Shown here: positions 1-7,643 of the stretch, piece by piece
Numbering within the stretch: position 1 is the stretch's first letter
Layout of the letters: each line of letters starts with the position of its first letter
Source of the DNA: Polyangium sp. 15x6
GTDB lineage: Bacteria; Myxococcota_A; Polyangia; Polyangiales; Polyangiaceae
DNA: 47,082 bases
Assembly: GCF_029960785.1 (NCBI RefSeq)
Contig: NZ_JASBQE010000092.1
Span: 1-47,082, forward strand
Direction: 5' to 3'
Translations under genes and position numbers: made by a program
The notes under the pieces: model-generated
Told to the model about the DNA's origin: nothing
The model's input: the letters and a program-made list of their open reading frames with translations, nothing else
Databases searched by the model: none

Positions 1-199
1 CGCCGGTGCCGCCGGTGCCGCCGGTGCCGCCGCTGCCGGCGGCGCCGCCGCTGCCGCCGGCGCCGCCGCTGCCGCTGGGGTCCGGCGGGATCTGCGAGGA
101 ATAGGCGGTCGCGTCCCCGCCCGTGCCGCAGGATGCCGTCCCGAGCATGCAGGGCAGGAGCGCGAGCGCGCCGGCCAGGCCGAAAAATGAATGTTTCAT
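1..199 (-). CDS. Gly-rich-linker lipoprotein, 3' part outside window
   Basis: Only the first 66 codons are in the window; the gene runs off the left edge. The protein begins with a lipoprotein signal peptide (MKHSFFGL, hydrophobic core, lipobox TASC with Cys at about residue 24). A short Asp/Ser-rich piece follows, then a spacer made only of Gly, Ala, Ser and Thr, which accounts for the CCGCCG-type repeats at the very start of the window. The start at 199 is supported by a GGAGG ribosome site at 206-210. This architecture, a lipid anchor plus a flexible glycine spacer, recurs in several genes here; the functional domain lies outside the window and is unknown. Confidence 0.75.
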   Translation of the reverse strand, partial: MKHSFFGLAGALALLPCMLGTASCGTGGDATAYSSQIPPDPSGSGGAGGSGGAAGSGGTGGTGGTG

Positions 200-223
200 A
201 AGGATCCTCCAGGAAACGAGCCC

Positions 224-247
224 CGAGGGCACATTCGCGTGCCCTCG
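224..247. repeat. Perfect inverted repeat upstream of the first lipoprotein
   Basis: CGAGGGCAC (224-232) and GTGCCCTCG (239-247) are perfect 9-bp arms around a 6-nt centre. The repeat begins 25 bp upstream of the minus-strand start at 199, so it could be a 5'-leader hairpin or an operator. No T tract follows on either strand, which argues against a simple terminator. Confidence 0.5.
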
Positions 248-343
248 AAACGCAAGCGTGACGTCTGAACGCGTGTGACAGCGACCCAGACTACACGATT
301 CGGATGCTAGTCGCGCTCCTCTCTCGTTGTAAATGTGCGCTGG

Positions 344-367
344 GTGCCGTAAACGTGCTTACGGCAC
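344..367 (-). terminator. Possible terminator hairpin after the carotenoid oxygenase gene
   Basis: GTGCCGTAA (344-352) and TTACGGCAC (359-367) form a perfect 9-bp stem with a 6-nt loop, 40 bp beyond the stop of the minus-strand gene ending at 408. There is no T run after it, so factor-independent termination is uncertain; it could equally be a regulatory palindrome or stabilise the 3' end. Confidence 0.35.
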
Positions 368-407
368 GTTCAGCAAATCAGGCTGAAGGTCGAGCTCGAG
401 ACGGGGT

Positions 408-1763
408 TCACGAGGGCGCGTGCGCCGCGGGGACCCACGACCCGTGGAATCCGAAGGGGACGCGCTGGGGCAATCGGACGCGCGCCACCGGTGGAGCGCC
501 GAAGTTCTTGGCGTCCAGAACGACGAGATCGCTGCCGTCGCGCTCGCCGTCGTAGACGATGCTGAGCAGAAAGCCCGCATCTTCGGTCGGATCGTCGCCC
601 CGAGGGGCGAAGACGCACTCGCCGGGCACTTGCCGCGGGCCGAGGTCTTGCGCGACCGAGCCGCCCGTCGCCGCGTCGTACTGGCGCAAGACCGTGCCCG
701 TCGGGACGCCGGCCACGAAATCCCGCATTTGGACGACGTACGTGTAGCGATGTGGTTCTCCGGTGCGGCGGTCGTCGATGCGAGGAAAATCGACCACGCG
801 CTCGTCGATCGCCCCTTCGCGGGTGCGGCCGGAATCGAGGTCGATCTCCCAGCGGTAGAGAACCGGCGGGCTCACCTCGAAGCGCGCGGAGCGGGCGCCC
901 GTGAGGACGAGCGTTCCATCGCGCTCGAATGCATTGGCGGTGTGACTGAGATACGCGGGCTCGAACTCGAACCAGCGCGCTGCCCCTCCCGCGCGCGGCA
1001 CGACGCCGATACGCGTCCTGTGGGTATCGCTCCACGCGAAGGGCATTCCATCGCCCCAGTCCCGCGTCATCCGGAGGGGGGAATCGAAGAACACCGCGTA
1101 TTGCTCCGTGATGGCGAAGTCGTGCATGAGGGAGGGACCGTCGACCTCGATCTCCCGCTTCGCGATCACCCGGCCCGCCGCGTCGGCGATGTAATATGTC
1201 AAATAGGGCTGTATCGGCTGGTAGCCGAAAAAGTGGAGCTCGCCGGTCCGGGGACAACGTTTCGGGTGCGCCGTCATCGGTGTGTCCAGGGCCCCGTCGA
1301 AATCGAAGGGCCCGACCGTCGACAGCTCCCGATCGAGCTGCATCGGCAGCGCGGCCTCGACCAGCGAGAGGATGCGGCCCGCGTGCTCGATGACGTGGGT
1401 ATTCGACGTGCCGCCGCCGCGGAGACGCCTCGCCCGGGCCACGCTCGCATCCTCGCCGTCCTTGGGGCCGAGGTCCGTCCCGTGAAACCTTGCGGTCCGT
1501 ACGTAGCGATTTCGGTACCAGCATGCCTTTCCGCCTTCGAGGTGGACGCCGTGCACCATCCCGTCGCCGAACCACCAATGGGGGGAGGTCCCGTTCTTCG
1601 GATTGGGGCCGTTGCGTAGATACATACCGCCGAGCTCGCGCGGTAGCTCGCCCACCACGGGCAGATCGTACGTGGTCACCTCATCGGCGACCGGGGCGAA
1701 GGGGCCGCGCAGCCAGAACGGCTGCACAGGAGAGCTGGCATCGCTCTCTTCATGCGTGGACAT
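408..1763 (-). CDS. Carotenoid oxygenase family dioxygenase
   Basis: A 451-aa protein of the carotenoid cleavage oxygenase / lignostilbene dioxygenase family, which cleaves C=C bonds of apocarotenoids or stilbenes with one non-haem Fe(II). The N-terminal box MYLRNGPNP (47-55) is typical. Four iron-binding His sit in family contexts: H166 (TAHPK), H214 (MHDFAIT), H274 (SHTANAFE) and H440 (GFHGSW). The length is near the bacterial norm, and no signal peptide is seen, so it should be cytoplasmic. The start at 1763 has AGGAGA about 7 nt upstream. It is divergent from the MarR gene at 1859, with two matching palindromes between them, so repression by that MarR protein is likely. The exact substrate cannot be told. 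Confidence 0.93.
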   Translation of the reverse strand: MSTHEESDASSPVQPFWLRGPFAPVADEVTTYDLPVVGELPRELGGMYLRNGPNPKNGTSPHWWFGDGMVHGVHLEGGKACWYRNRYVRTARFHGTDLGPKDGEDASVARARRLRGGGTSNTHVIEHAGRILSLVEAALPMQLDRELSTVGPFDFDGALDTPMTAHPKRCPRTGELHFFGYQPIQPYLTYYIADAAGRVIAKREIEVDGPSLMHDFAITEQYAVFFDSPLRMTRDWGDGMPFAWSDTHRTRIGVVPRAGGAARWFEFEPAYLSHTANAFERDGTLVLTGARSARFEVSPPVLYRWEIDLDSGRTREGAIDERVVDFPRIDDRRTGEPHRYTYVVQMRDFVAGVPTGTVLRQYDAATGGSVAQDLGPRQVPGECVFAPRGDDPTEDAGFLLSIVYDGERDGSDLVVLDAKNFGAPPVARVRLPQRVPFGFHGSWVPAAHAPS

Positions 1764-1858
1764 GCGTTTCTCTCCTGGCAGTTGGTTGAGTTCTCAACTA
1801 ACATCCGTGCACGACCTCCGCAAGGGATTTGTTTGAGGACTCAACAAAAGAGAGGGGC
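1764..1858. promoter_or_regulatory. Divergent promoter region with two MarR-type operators
   Basis: Two palindromes share the core TTGAG-NN-CTCAA. Site 1 is GTTGAGTTCTCAAC at 1785-1798 (6-bp arms, with further outer TT/AA matches at 1782-1783 and 1800-1801). Site 2 is TTGAGGACTCAA at 1833-1844. Their centres are 47 bp apart; one lies near each start codon, as expected if the MarR product at 1859 represses both itself and the oxygenase gene. Confidence 0.7.
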
Positions 1859-2281
1859 ATGTCTGCCTACCACTTGACGTTCCTGTTCGACCTGAACCGG
1901 GCACACGCGACCACGATCCGCCGTTTCGACGCCTCGCTCGGCCAGGTGCACGGTATCGGCCTCAACGATCTGCACCTGCTCCAGGTGCTCGACCAGGCGC
2001 CCAGTCGCAGGCTCAGGCGAATCGATCTGGCCCAGCAGCTCGGCGTGACGGCCTCGGGCGTGACCTGGATGCTCCGCCCGCTGACGCAGCGCGGCCTCAT
2101 CTCGAGCCAGCCGAGCGAGGACGATGGTCGCGTCACGTTCGCGGTGCTCACCGAAGCCGGGCGTCAGCTCATCGCGGATGCCGTGCCGACAGCACGACGG
2201 ATTGCGGCCGATCTTCTGGGCCCGGAATCCAGCAAAGAGGAGCTCGCGAGGGTGGCGGTCGCGATTGCGCGGCTTTCGTGA
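1859..2281 (+). CDS. MarR family transcriptional regulator
   Basis: A 140-aa winged-helix regulator of the MarR family, which binds DNA as a dimer and is usually released by small phenolic or lipophilic ligands. The recognition region is RRIDLAQQLGVTASGVTWMLRPLTQRGLI, written here only to its flanks: RRIDLAQQ (about 57-64) through QRGLI; the wing contains SEDDGRVTFAVLTEAG. The start at 1859 is chosen because GAGAGGGG lies just upstream; an in-frame ATG at 1829 would place the start inside the operator zone. It is divergent from the carotenoid oxygenase gene and separated from it by two TTGAG-NN-CTCAA palindromes, the probable binding sites. The inducer is unknown, possibly the oxygenase substrate or product. 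Confidence 0.88.
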   Translation: MSAYHLTFLFDLNRAHATTIRRFDASLGQVHGIGLNDLHLLQVLDQAPSRRLRRIDLAQQLGVTASGVTWMLRPLTQRGLISSQPSEDDGRVTFAVLTEAGRQLIADAVPTARRIAADLLGPESSKEELARVAVAIARLS

Positions 2282-2358
2282 GCCGAACCCCGAGAGCCGC
2301 GCACGAATCCATCCCACGAAAAATCCCACGAACGCGCGGCGGTGCGGTACCCTGGGGC

Positions 2359-3912
2359 ATGCGCCGTGTACCGCTTTTTGCTTCCACCCTCGCCCTCGTC
2401 CTCGCTTCCGGCACCGCTCTTGCGGTCGTCACCGAGCCCAATGGCCTCGTCGTGCCGCTCGATTCGGCCAACGCCGAGGTGCAGCTCTACACCTTCTTTC
2501 AGAACCAGAACGACCCCGTCGACTGGAAGGCCGACGCGCACACCACGCCGAACGCGTTCTCGCCGCTCTGCGGCTTCACCGCGACCTTCGTGCTGAACGA
2601 GGCCGGTTCGCACTTCGGCCTCGCCTGGTACAACGAGACCGGGCAGAAGCCGCCGGCTGCGGATCTGCACGTCCTCGTACCGCCGAACTCGCCGGTCGGC
2701 ACCACGTTCAACGGTACGTCGATCAAGAACGACCCGGCCTACGCGGGCGGGCTCGTCGGCTTCGCGCTCGTGGGCGGCGAGACGCACTACTCGAACCCGG
2801 CATACAACAACCTCTGCTCGGCCTGCAACCCGCCGGCGCCGTGGATCACGGCGGTGATTTATGCCTCGAAGACCACGGCGAACGCCTATTACATCGCCTT
2901 CGAGGACGGCGCGACCACGGCCTCGGGCTGGAACAACGACGGCGATTTCAACGACGACGTCTACTTCCTGACCGGCATCACGTGCTCCGGCGGCGGCCAG
3001 CCCTGCGATACGGGCAAGCCCGGCGTCTGCGCATCGGGCGTGACGCAATGCACGTCGAACGGCGTCGTCTGCCAGGACCTCTCGCAGCCGAAGGGCGAGA
3101 ACTGCAACGGGATCGACGATGATTGCAACGGGACGGTCGACGAGGGGGACATCTGTCCGAGCGGGTACGTTTGCGACAAGGGCACCTGCGTGCAGAGCTG
3201 CAAGGGCGGCGAGTTCGACTGCCTGCCCGACCAGGCATGCAACAGCAACGGTTATTGCGTGGACGCGGCGTGCAAGGACGTGACCTGCGAGGCCGGCAAG
3301 GTCTGCATCGGCGGCACCTGCAAGGGCCCGTGCGACGACGTCGCTTGCCCGTTCCCGCAGGTTTGTCGCGTGGGCGCGTGCGTCGATCCGTGCGCCGGCG
3401 TGACGTGCGAGAGCGGCCAGGTATGCGACGGCGGCGTGTGCGTCACGCGCTGCGATTGCCTGCCTTGTGCCGGCGGCGAGGCGTGCGAGACGTCGAGCGG
3501 CCTGTGCATCGAGCCTTCCTGCATTGGCGTGACGTGTGACGCGGGGACGCACTGCGCCGGCGGGACGTGCGTGGACAATTGCATGGGCGCCGTGTGCCCG
3601 ACGGGCCAGGCGTGCATGGCGGGGCAATGCGTGGAGGCGCCGAGCAGCTCGGACGCGAGCAGTAGCTCGTCGGGGATCTTCGGCTCCGGCGGCGAGGGCG
3701 GCGCGGCCGGCGGCGGGATGGGTGGCGCCGCGGCGAGCGGCGGGAACAGCGGGAGCGGCGGTGCCGGCAGTGGCAATGCCGGGAGCGAGGGCTCGTGCGG
3801 GTGCCGGGTGGTGGGCAATGACGACGCGACGGGGGCCGCGTGGGCGGCGCTCGGGATGATGGGGCTCGCGGCGATGCGGCGGCGGCGACGCGCTCCTCAA
3901 CCGGCCAAATGA
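2359..3912 (+). CDS. Exported Cys-rich protein with MopE-type motif and MYXO-CTERM tail
   Basis: A 517-aa secreted protein. Residues 1-22 are a signal peptide (MRRVPLF...GTALA). Residues about 25-215 form a globular domain ending in an Asp-rich loop (NDGDFNDDVYFLTG) that resembles DUF4114-type calcium-binding surface domains. At about 249-263 is CNGIDDDCNGTVDEG, the Asp/Cys motif of MopE-like metal-binding proteins. Then come six or more Cys-rich repeats (pattern CxxGxVCxGGxC), a Ser and Gly spacer, and a MYXO-CTERM-like end: CGC, a short hydrophobic stretch and RRRRR. That tail is thought to direct cleavage and surface display. The ATG at 2359 follows GGGGC and opens directly into the signal peptide. 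Its 3' end overlaps the convergent gene by 16 bp. Confidence 0.85.
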   Translation: MRRVPLFASTLALVLASGTALAVVTEPNGLVVPLDSANAEVQLYTFFQNQNDPVDWKADAHTTPNAFSPLCGFTATFVLNEAGSHFGLAWYNETGQKPPAADLHVLVPPNSPVGTTFNGTSIKNDPAYAGGLVGFALVGGETHYSNPAYNNLCSACNPPAPWITAVIYASKTTANAYYIAFEDGATTASGWNNDGDFNDDVYFLTGITCSGGGQPCDTGKPGVCASGVTQCTSNGVVCQDLSQPKGENCNGIDDDCNGTVDEGDICPSGYVCDKGTCVQSCKGGEFDCLPDQACNSNGYCVDAACKDVTCEAGKVCIGGTCKGPCDDVACPFPQVCRVGACVDPCAGVTCESGQVCDGGVCVTRCDCLPCAGGEACETSSGLCIEPSCIGVTCDAGTHCAGGTCVDNCMGAVCPTGQACMAGQCVEAPSSSDASSSSSGIFGSGGEGGAAGGGMGGAAASGGNSGSGGAGSGNAGSEGSCGCRVVGNDDATGAAWAALGMMGLAAMRRRRRAPQPAK

Positions 3913-4691
3913 AAACGCAGAAACCCGAGCATCTGCCGGATCCGCTCCCGCGACGTCTCGCTATCGTCGACGATGTCGAACGCATGCGGCGCGGTCGGGT
4001 CGTTGCTCAGGGTGATCGGCAGATTGCGCGAAAGCGCCGCCGCGACGAAACGATCGAGCGCGGTGTTGAGGCCGGCGTCGTCACGGCCGGCGCGCACGAG
4101 AAAGAGCGGCACGTCGGCGCGGAGATCGTCCATCGACTTGCCGGCGGCCGGCGTCGCGAAATGGTATTGCTTCGCGGCGTCGGCCACGTGCGTCGCGCCG
4201 TCGAGATCGAGCGTATGGCCGTACGCGAGCACGGCGCACGCGACGCGGACCTCGGCGTCGCGCAAGAGCAGCGATAACGCATTGGGGACGTTGCCCGAGG
4301 ACGCCCACACCCCGATCCGATCCGGATCGATCCCGAGCGTCGCGCCGTGCGCGCGAAGATGCCGCATCACGAGGGCCACGTCCTCGGGCTGCCGATTCGC
4401 GTAGGTGACCGCGATCATCCCCGACGCCGCCACGAGTTTCGCCCAGGACACGTACGACGCCATGTCCTTGAGCTTGCATCCGAGCATCATCTCGAATCCC
4501 GGATCCGGGTATCCCGAGACGAACACGACGGCGGGCCGCAGCCCGCCGCCGCCCGGCGGTGTATACACGTCGAGGGTCGGACCACCGGCGTCGATGTCGG
4601 CCCGGACCGTCACCTCGTGCATGCCGGGAAGCTCGAGGACCACCGGCTTCAGGGTCATCGGGTTGCGCGGAGCACGCGTGGGTTCGCTCAT
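3897..4691 (-). CDS. Alpha/beta hydrolase (dienelactone-hydrolase/acyl-peptidase-like)
   Basis: A 264-aa soluble alpha/beta-fold hydrolase. The oxyanion region is VVFVSGYPDPG (about 54-64), the nucleophile elbow is GVWASSGN (about 127-134, a GxSxG variant with Ser before GN), the acid is in VRAGRDD and the catalytic His in APHAFD near the C-terminus. This order matches the dienelactone hydrolase / prolyl-oligopeptidase-type group that acts on small esters or amides. No signal peptide is seen. Its stop overlaps the stop region of the + strand gene at 3912 by 16 bp. It lies 60 bp downstream of the SRPBCC-cupin gene on the same strand and could share its transcript. The substrate is unknown. Confidence 0.82.
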   Translation of the reverse strand: MSEPTRAPRNPMTLKPVVLELPGMHEVTVRADIDAGGPTLDVYTPPGGGGLRPAVVFVSGYPDPGFEMMLGCKLKDMASYVSWAKLVAASGMIAVTYANRQPEDVALVMRHLRAHGATLGIDPDRIGVWASSGNVPNALSLLLRDAEVRVACAVLAYGHTLDLDGATHVADAAKQYHFATPAAGKSMDDLRADVPLFLVRAGRDDAGLNTALDRFVAAALSRNLPITLSNDPTAPHAFDIVDDSETSRERIRQMLGFLRFHLAG

Positions 4692-4751
4692 GGTCGAGGG
4701 TTCCTTTCGGGGGACGAGCGTATCAGGAGCCGCAAAGCCGCGCCAGACGCC

Positions 4752-5570
4752 CTACGCCCCGCCCCGCCCGAGGTTCCGTCCTGAAACAGCATGCATCGTC
4801 CGCGTTCCCGCGGAAAACCTCCCCGACACACGAGCGCCCCTTGGGATGACGAACTCCCGCCCCGCGCCGAGCTCCATGTCCATGCCATTGATGCGCAGCA
4901 CGTAGCTACCTTCCAGCACTGCCAGGTACTCGTCGAAGTCGCGCCACTGCTCGTCCGTATTCGCATCCGTCTTCGCGTGGCAAAGCAAGAGCTCGGTGCC
5001 ATCCGCGCCGGTGAACGCGTACGCCTCGACGCCCGGGATGCGCAGGGCGCCTTCCGCGACGCGGTTTGCCTCGCTCGTCATGAAGGCCGGGAAGCTGCCG
5101 AGCCCGAAGCGCGCAGCGTACTCCGCATTGAGCGCGGAGAAGCGCTCCTTGTCGAACCCTGCGGCCGGCGTTCCGTCGACCGCCGCCTCCAGGTTGTCGA
5201 GACAGAAATGCCAGCCCGTGGCGTCGCGCGCGACGTTCGCGCGGTCTGCCGGGATCGTCGTGAAAATCAAGAGGCAGCCCGTGCCCTCGGGCGCGAGCTC
5301 CCACCGCAGGACGTCTCCCTCCCACGTGTATTCGAGCACGCGCGGCGGATCGAAGACGGAGATCTTTCCCTTGCCGGGCTCGCCTTCCGCGAAGAAGAAC
5401 CGCAGCTCCGCGCCGACCTCGCGCGCGCCCTCGATGCGCGCGGGAAACCAGTGGGCGAGCTCCTGGCTCTCCGTGAGCGCGCGCCAAACCTTTTCGGGTC
5501 GGTGGGCGAGGCGCCGTTCGAACCGGAGCTCGACGTGATTGCCTTTCGTGATCAACGTCCCGTTTTTCAT
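4752..5570 (-). CDS. SRPBCC (AHSA1-like) domain fused to a cupin-like domain
   Basis: A 272-aa protein. Residues 1-150 are an AHSA1-type SRPBCC domain (RRLAHRPEKVWRALTESQELAHWFP; later YTWEGDVLRWEL), a helix-grip fold that binds hydrophobic ligands. Residues about 175-265 look like a cupin barrel (GTELLLCH, EYLAVLEGSYVLRING, REFVIPRGARVSG). The start at 5570 overlaps the upstream ArsR stop in an ATGA junction, so the two are translationally coupled. ArsR-SRPBCC pairs are common in bacteria and usually autoregulated. The added cupin half is unusual: it could bind the same small molecule or carry enzyme activity, but metal-ligand His residues are sparse, so catalysis is uncertain. Confidence 0.8.
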   Translation of the reverse strand: MKNGTLITKGNHVELRFERRLAHRPEKVWRALTESQELAHWFPARIEGAREVGAELRFFFAEGEPGKGKISVFDPPRVLEYTWEGDVLRWELAPEGTGCLLIFTTIPADRANVARDATGWHFCLDNLEAAVDGTPAAGFDKERFSALNAEYAARFGLGSFPAFMTSEANRVAEGALRIPGVEAYAFTGADGTELLLCHAKTDANTDEQWRDFDEYLAVLEGSYVLRINGMDMELGAGREFVIPRGARVSGRFSAGTRTMHAVSGRNLGRGGA

Positions 5571-5923
5571 CGTTTCCTCCTCGGGGTCGGGCTCCGGCGG
5601 GAGCTTTCGGGCGGTTCGTCCGTCATCGTGTCCAGGTGGCGCTCCAGCGCGTCGAGCCGCCGCGACCAGAGCGCTCGATACGGCGCGAGCCATGCGTCGA
5701 GCTCCTCGAGGGGCTCCGGGCGCAGGCCGTACAGCCGACGCTGAGCGTCCTGCTCCACATCCACGAGCCGCGCCTCCTTGAGCACGCGCAGGTGCTTGGA
5801 CACGGTGGGCTGCGTCAGCCCGAGCCGGTCCGAGAGCTCCCCGACAGGACGGCGCCCCTCGCGAAGGAGATCCAGGATGCGGCGGCGGTTCGGCTCCGCC
5901 ACGACTTCGAACGCGCTCAGCAT
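5567..5923 (-). CDS. ArsR family transcriptional regulator
   Basis: A 118-aa winged-helix repressor of the ArsR/SmtB family without visible metal-site Cys. The family opening EVVAEPNRRRILDLLREG is at residues 5-22; the recognition helix lies in LGLTQPTVSKHLRVLKEA; the tail is basic. Two in-frame ATGs compete. I prefer 5923 because neither has a Shine-Dalgarno sequence, 5923 starts the conserved core, and the candidate promoter (TTGACA at 5960-5955) and operator boxes cover 5941. In that case the message may be leaderless. The upstream start would add six residues. The stop overlaps the SRPBCC-cupin start by 4 bp, giving a two-gene operon. Confidence 0.85.
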   Translation of the reverse strand: MLSAFEVVAEPNRRRILDLLREGRRPVGELSDRLGLTQPTVSKHLRVLKEARLVDVEQDAQRRLYGLRPEPLEELDAWLAPYRALWSRRLDALERHLDTMTDEPPESSRRSPTPRRKR

Positions 5924-5967
5924 GGACGCGTATATGCCCATCGAGGTATATGCTTGTCAAGGCATAT
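5924..5967 (-). promoter_or_regulatory. ArsR promoter/operator with repeated ATATGC boxes
   Basis: On the + strand GTATATGC occurs at 5930-5937 and 5946-5953 (16 bp apart), and the inverted GCATAT lies at 5962-5967, making the palindrome ATATGC-N8-GCATAT with the second copy. The minus-strand -35 candidate TTGACA (5960-5955) sits inside that palindrome, and a weak -10 (CATATA, 5936-5931) lies in the first box. Binding by the ArsR product would block its own promoter. Confidence 0.55.
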
Positions 5968-6036
5968 TCATCGATGGCCTCGCCTGGTCGTGTGTATGTG
6001 CGTTGCGTTGTGGACGGAATGTGCGTAGGAGGCGAG

Positions 6037-7440
6037 TCAGGCGGACGCGCGCCGTCGACGTCGCATCACCGACCCGAGCCCGAGGAACAGCGCGAGCCCG
6101 AAGGACCCTGCACCGCGCGCCCCGCCCGTCGCCATCGCGCACCCGCTCTCGCTGCCCGGGTCGCTCCCAAGGCCGCCGCCGTTTCCGCCCGCGCCGCCCG
6201 CGTCGCCCGCGTCGCCCCCGCCATTTCCACCCGCGCCGCCCACACCGGCGCCGCCCGCGCCCATGCCGGGCACCACTTCGAAGAGACCTTCGAGCTGCGC
6301 ATCCGGCGGGCCTCCCTGACCCGGATCACTGAACCAGGTGACGCCCTCTTGCACGAGACCAAAATGCTCGTCGTACACGCCCGTCTCCAGGGGCGCGTGC
6401 AACGTAAAGGTGAACTTGTACGTCCCGCCCGGCGGCACCGTGCCCTCGACGCGCGCATAACGATTCGGCCCCGGCCATTCCGGGCCGGCGAAGGGGCTCG
6501 TCCGGTCCCGCGGCTCCGTGGTCGCGAGCAATGTATTGCCATCCCACGCCTTCGTGCCGACGTTCAGCATCTCGATGTACGCCTCGAGCGTCCCGCCCGC
6601 TTCCACCTGCAAGGGGCCTTCACTCGCATACGGGAACGATTGGCTCACGAACTTCGCAGCATATTCGGGCCCGCTGTTCGCGAAGGCCATCAGATCGGCC
6701 AGGCTGCCGTTGAACGCATTCCGATCCACGTTGCCCGCGACGCCAGGCACCGAACCGCTGTCGGTGTACTGGAACAGGATCCATTGGTCCCAGTAGTTGT
6801 CGGGCAGGTTCGGGCAATCGAAGCTGTAGTTCGGGATCCAGAGCGGGTAGTCGCCGAAATCGTAGCTCGCGACGTTGTCCTGCCAGAAATACTTGCCCGT
6901 GTAGATGATCGGCTTCGCGCCCGTGGCGGCCTCGACGTGGGCGAGCCATTGCTTCATCTTGCTCACGACCGTCGATTTGCTCTGCCCGGCCATGTCCTCG
7001 ACGTCGAGGACCGGCGGCAGATCTCCCGGGCCGAGCTCGCCCATCGCGTCGATCATGAGATCGGCCTGGGCGATGGCGTCCTGGTGCGGCAGGAAAAACT
7101 GATACGCGCCCCGTACGAGCCCCGCGGACTTGATGCCGCTCCAGTTCGTATCGAACCAGGTATCCTTGCTGGTCCCGTAGCTGACGCGGGCGATGGCGAA
7201 CTCGATGCCCGCGCCTTTCACCTGGTCCCAGTTCACCTCGGCCTGCCATACCGAGACGTCGATTCCCTCGACCGTATCGCCGTCGGCGCACACGGTGAAG
7301 GCCTGCTCGGTCTCGGCGAGCGGACCCTCGGACGAATCGAATGCATCCGCGCCACACGCGGGCAGCACGAGCGCGGCGAGGGGCAAGAGAGAAGCGCGGA
7401 ACAGGTGTAGGCTGGACGAAGTATGCATGGTCGAACGCAT
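6037..7440 (-). CDS. GH25-family lysozyme, lipoprotein with MYXO-CTERM-like tail
   Basis: A 467-aa exported muramidase-type protein. The signal peptide ends in a lipobox (VLPAC, Cys29). The GH25 catalytic domain spans about 57-245, with EGIDVSVWQ (Asp61), FAIARVSYG, the DxE pair in VLDVEDM (Asp146, Glu148) and PLWIPNY. GH25 enzymes cut MurNAc-GlcNAc bonds in peptidoglycan. Residues about 260-390 are an immunoglobulin-like beta domain (GTLEAYIEMLNVGTKAW, TVPPGGTYKFTFTL), then a Gly/Asn spacer and a Cys-hydrophobic-RRRRR tail. It may be used in predation on other bacteria. Starts at 7440 or 7428 are both possible; neither has a strong ribosome site. Confidence 0.87.
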   Translation of the reverse strand: MRSTMHTSSSLHLFRASLLPLAALVLPACGADAFDSSEGPLAETEQAFTVCADGDTVEGIDVSVWQAEVNWDQVKGAGIEFAIARVSYGTSKDTWFDTNWSGIKSAGLVRGAYQFFLPHQDAIAQADLMIDAMGELGPGDLPPVLDVEDMAGQSKSTVVSKMKQWLAHVEAATGAKPIIYTGKYFWQDNVASYDFGDYPLWIPNYSFDCPNLPDNYWDQWILFQYTDSGSVPGVAGNVDRNAFNGSLADLMAFANSGPEYAAKFVSQSFPYASEGPLQVEAGGTLEAYIEMLNVGTKAWDGNTLLATTEPRDRTSPFAGPEWPGPNRYARVEGTVPPGGTYKFTFTLHAPLETGVYDEHFGLVQEGVTWFSDPGQGGPPDAQLEGLFEVVPGMGAGGAGVGGAGGNGGGDAGDAGGAGGNGGGLGSDPGSESGCAMATGGARGAGSFGLALFLGLGSVMRRRRRASA

Positions 7441-7643
7441 CGGCGCGGGGCCTGCGCAATGCTCGTGCCAGCGCGCACGGCCCTCTCGCGTGGGGCCTTT
7501 CCGCGGTGAATCGAGACCCTTACCCGCGCGAGGGTGAAGCTTCAAGGATCCAGTTGGATCGCGGGCGCACCAGGTGGCCGTTCCGGGAAGAAACGACGTG
7601 TCGGATCGTTGACACGGGCGCGAGCGTACGATTTGCTGGTCCG

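Noticed and set aside
1-75. GCC-type repeats at the left edge as a structural DNA repeat
   Set aside because: They are in frame on the minus strand and encode the Gly/Ala/Ser spacer of a lipoprotein.
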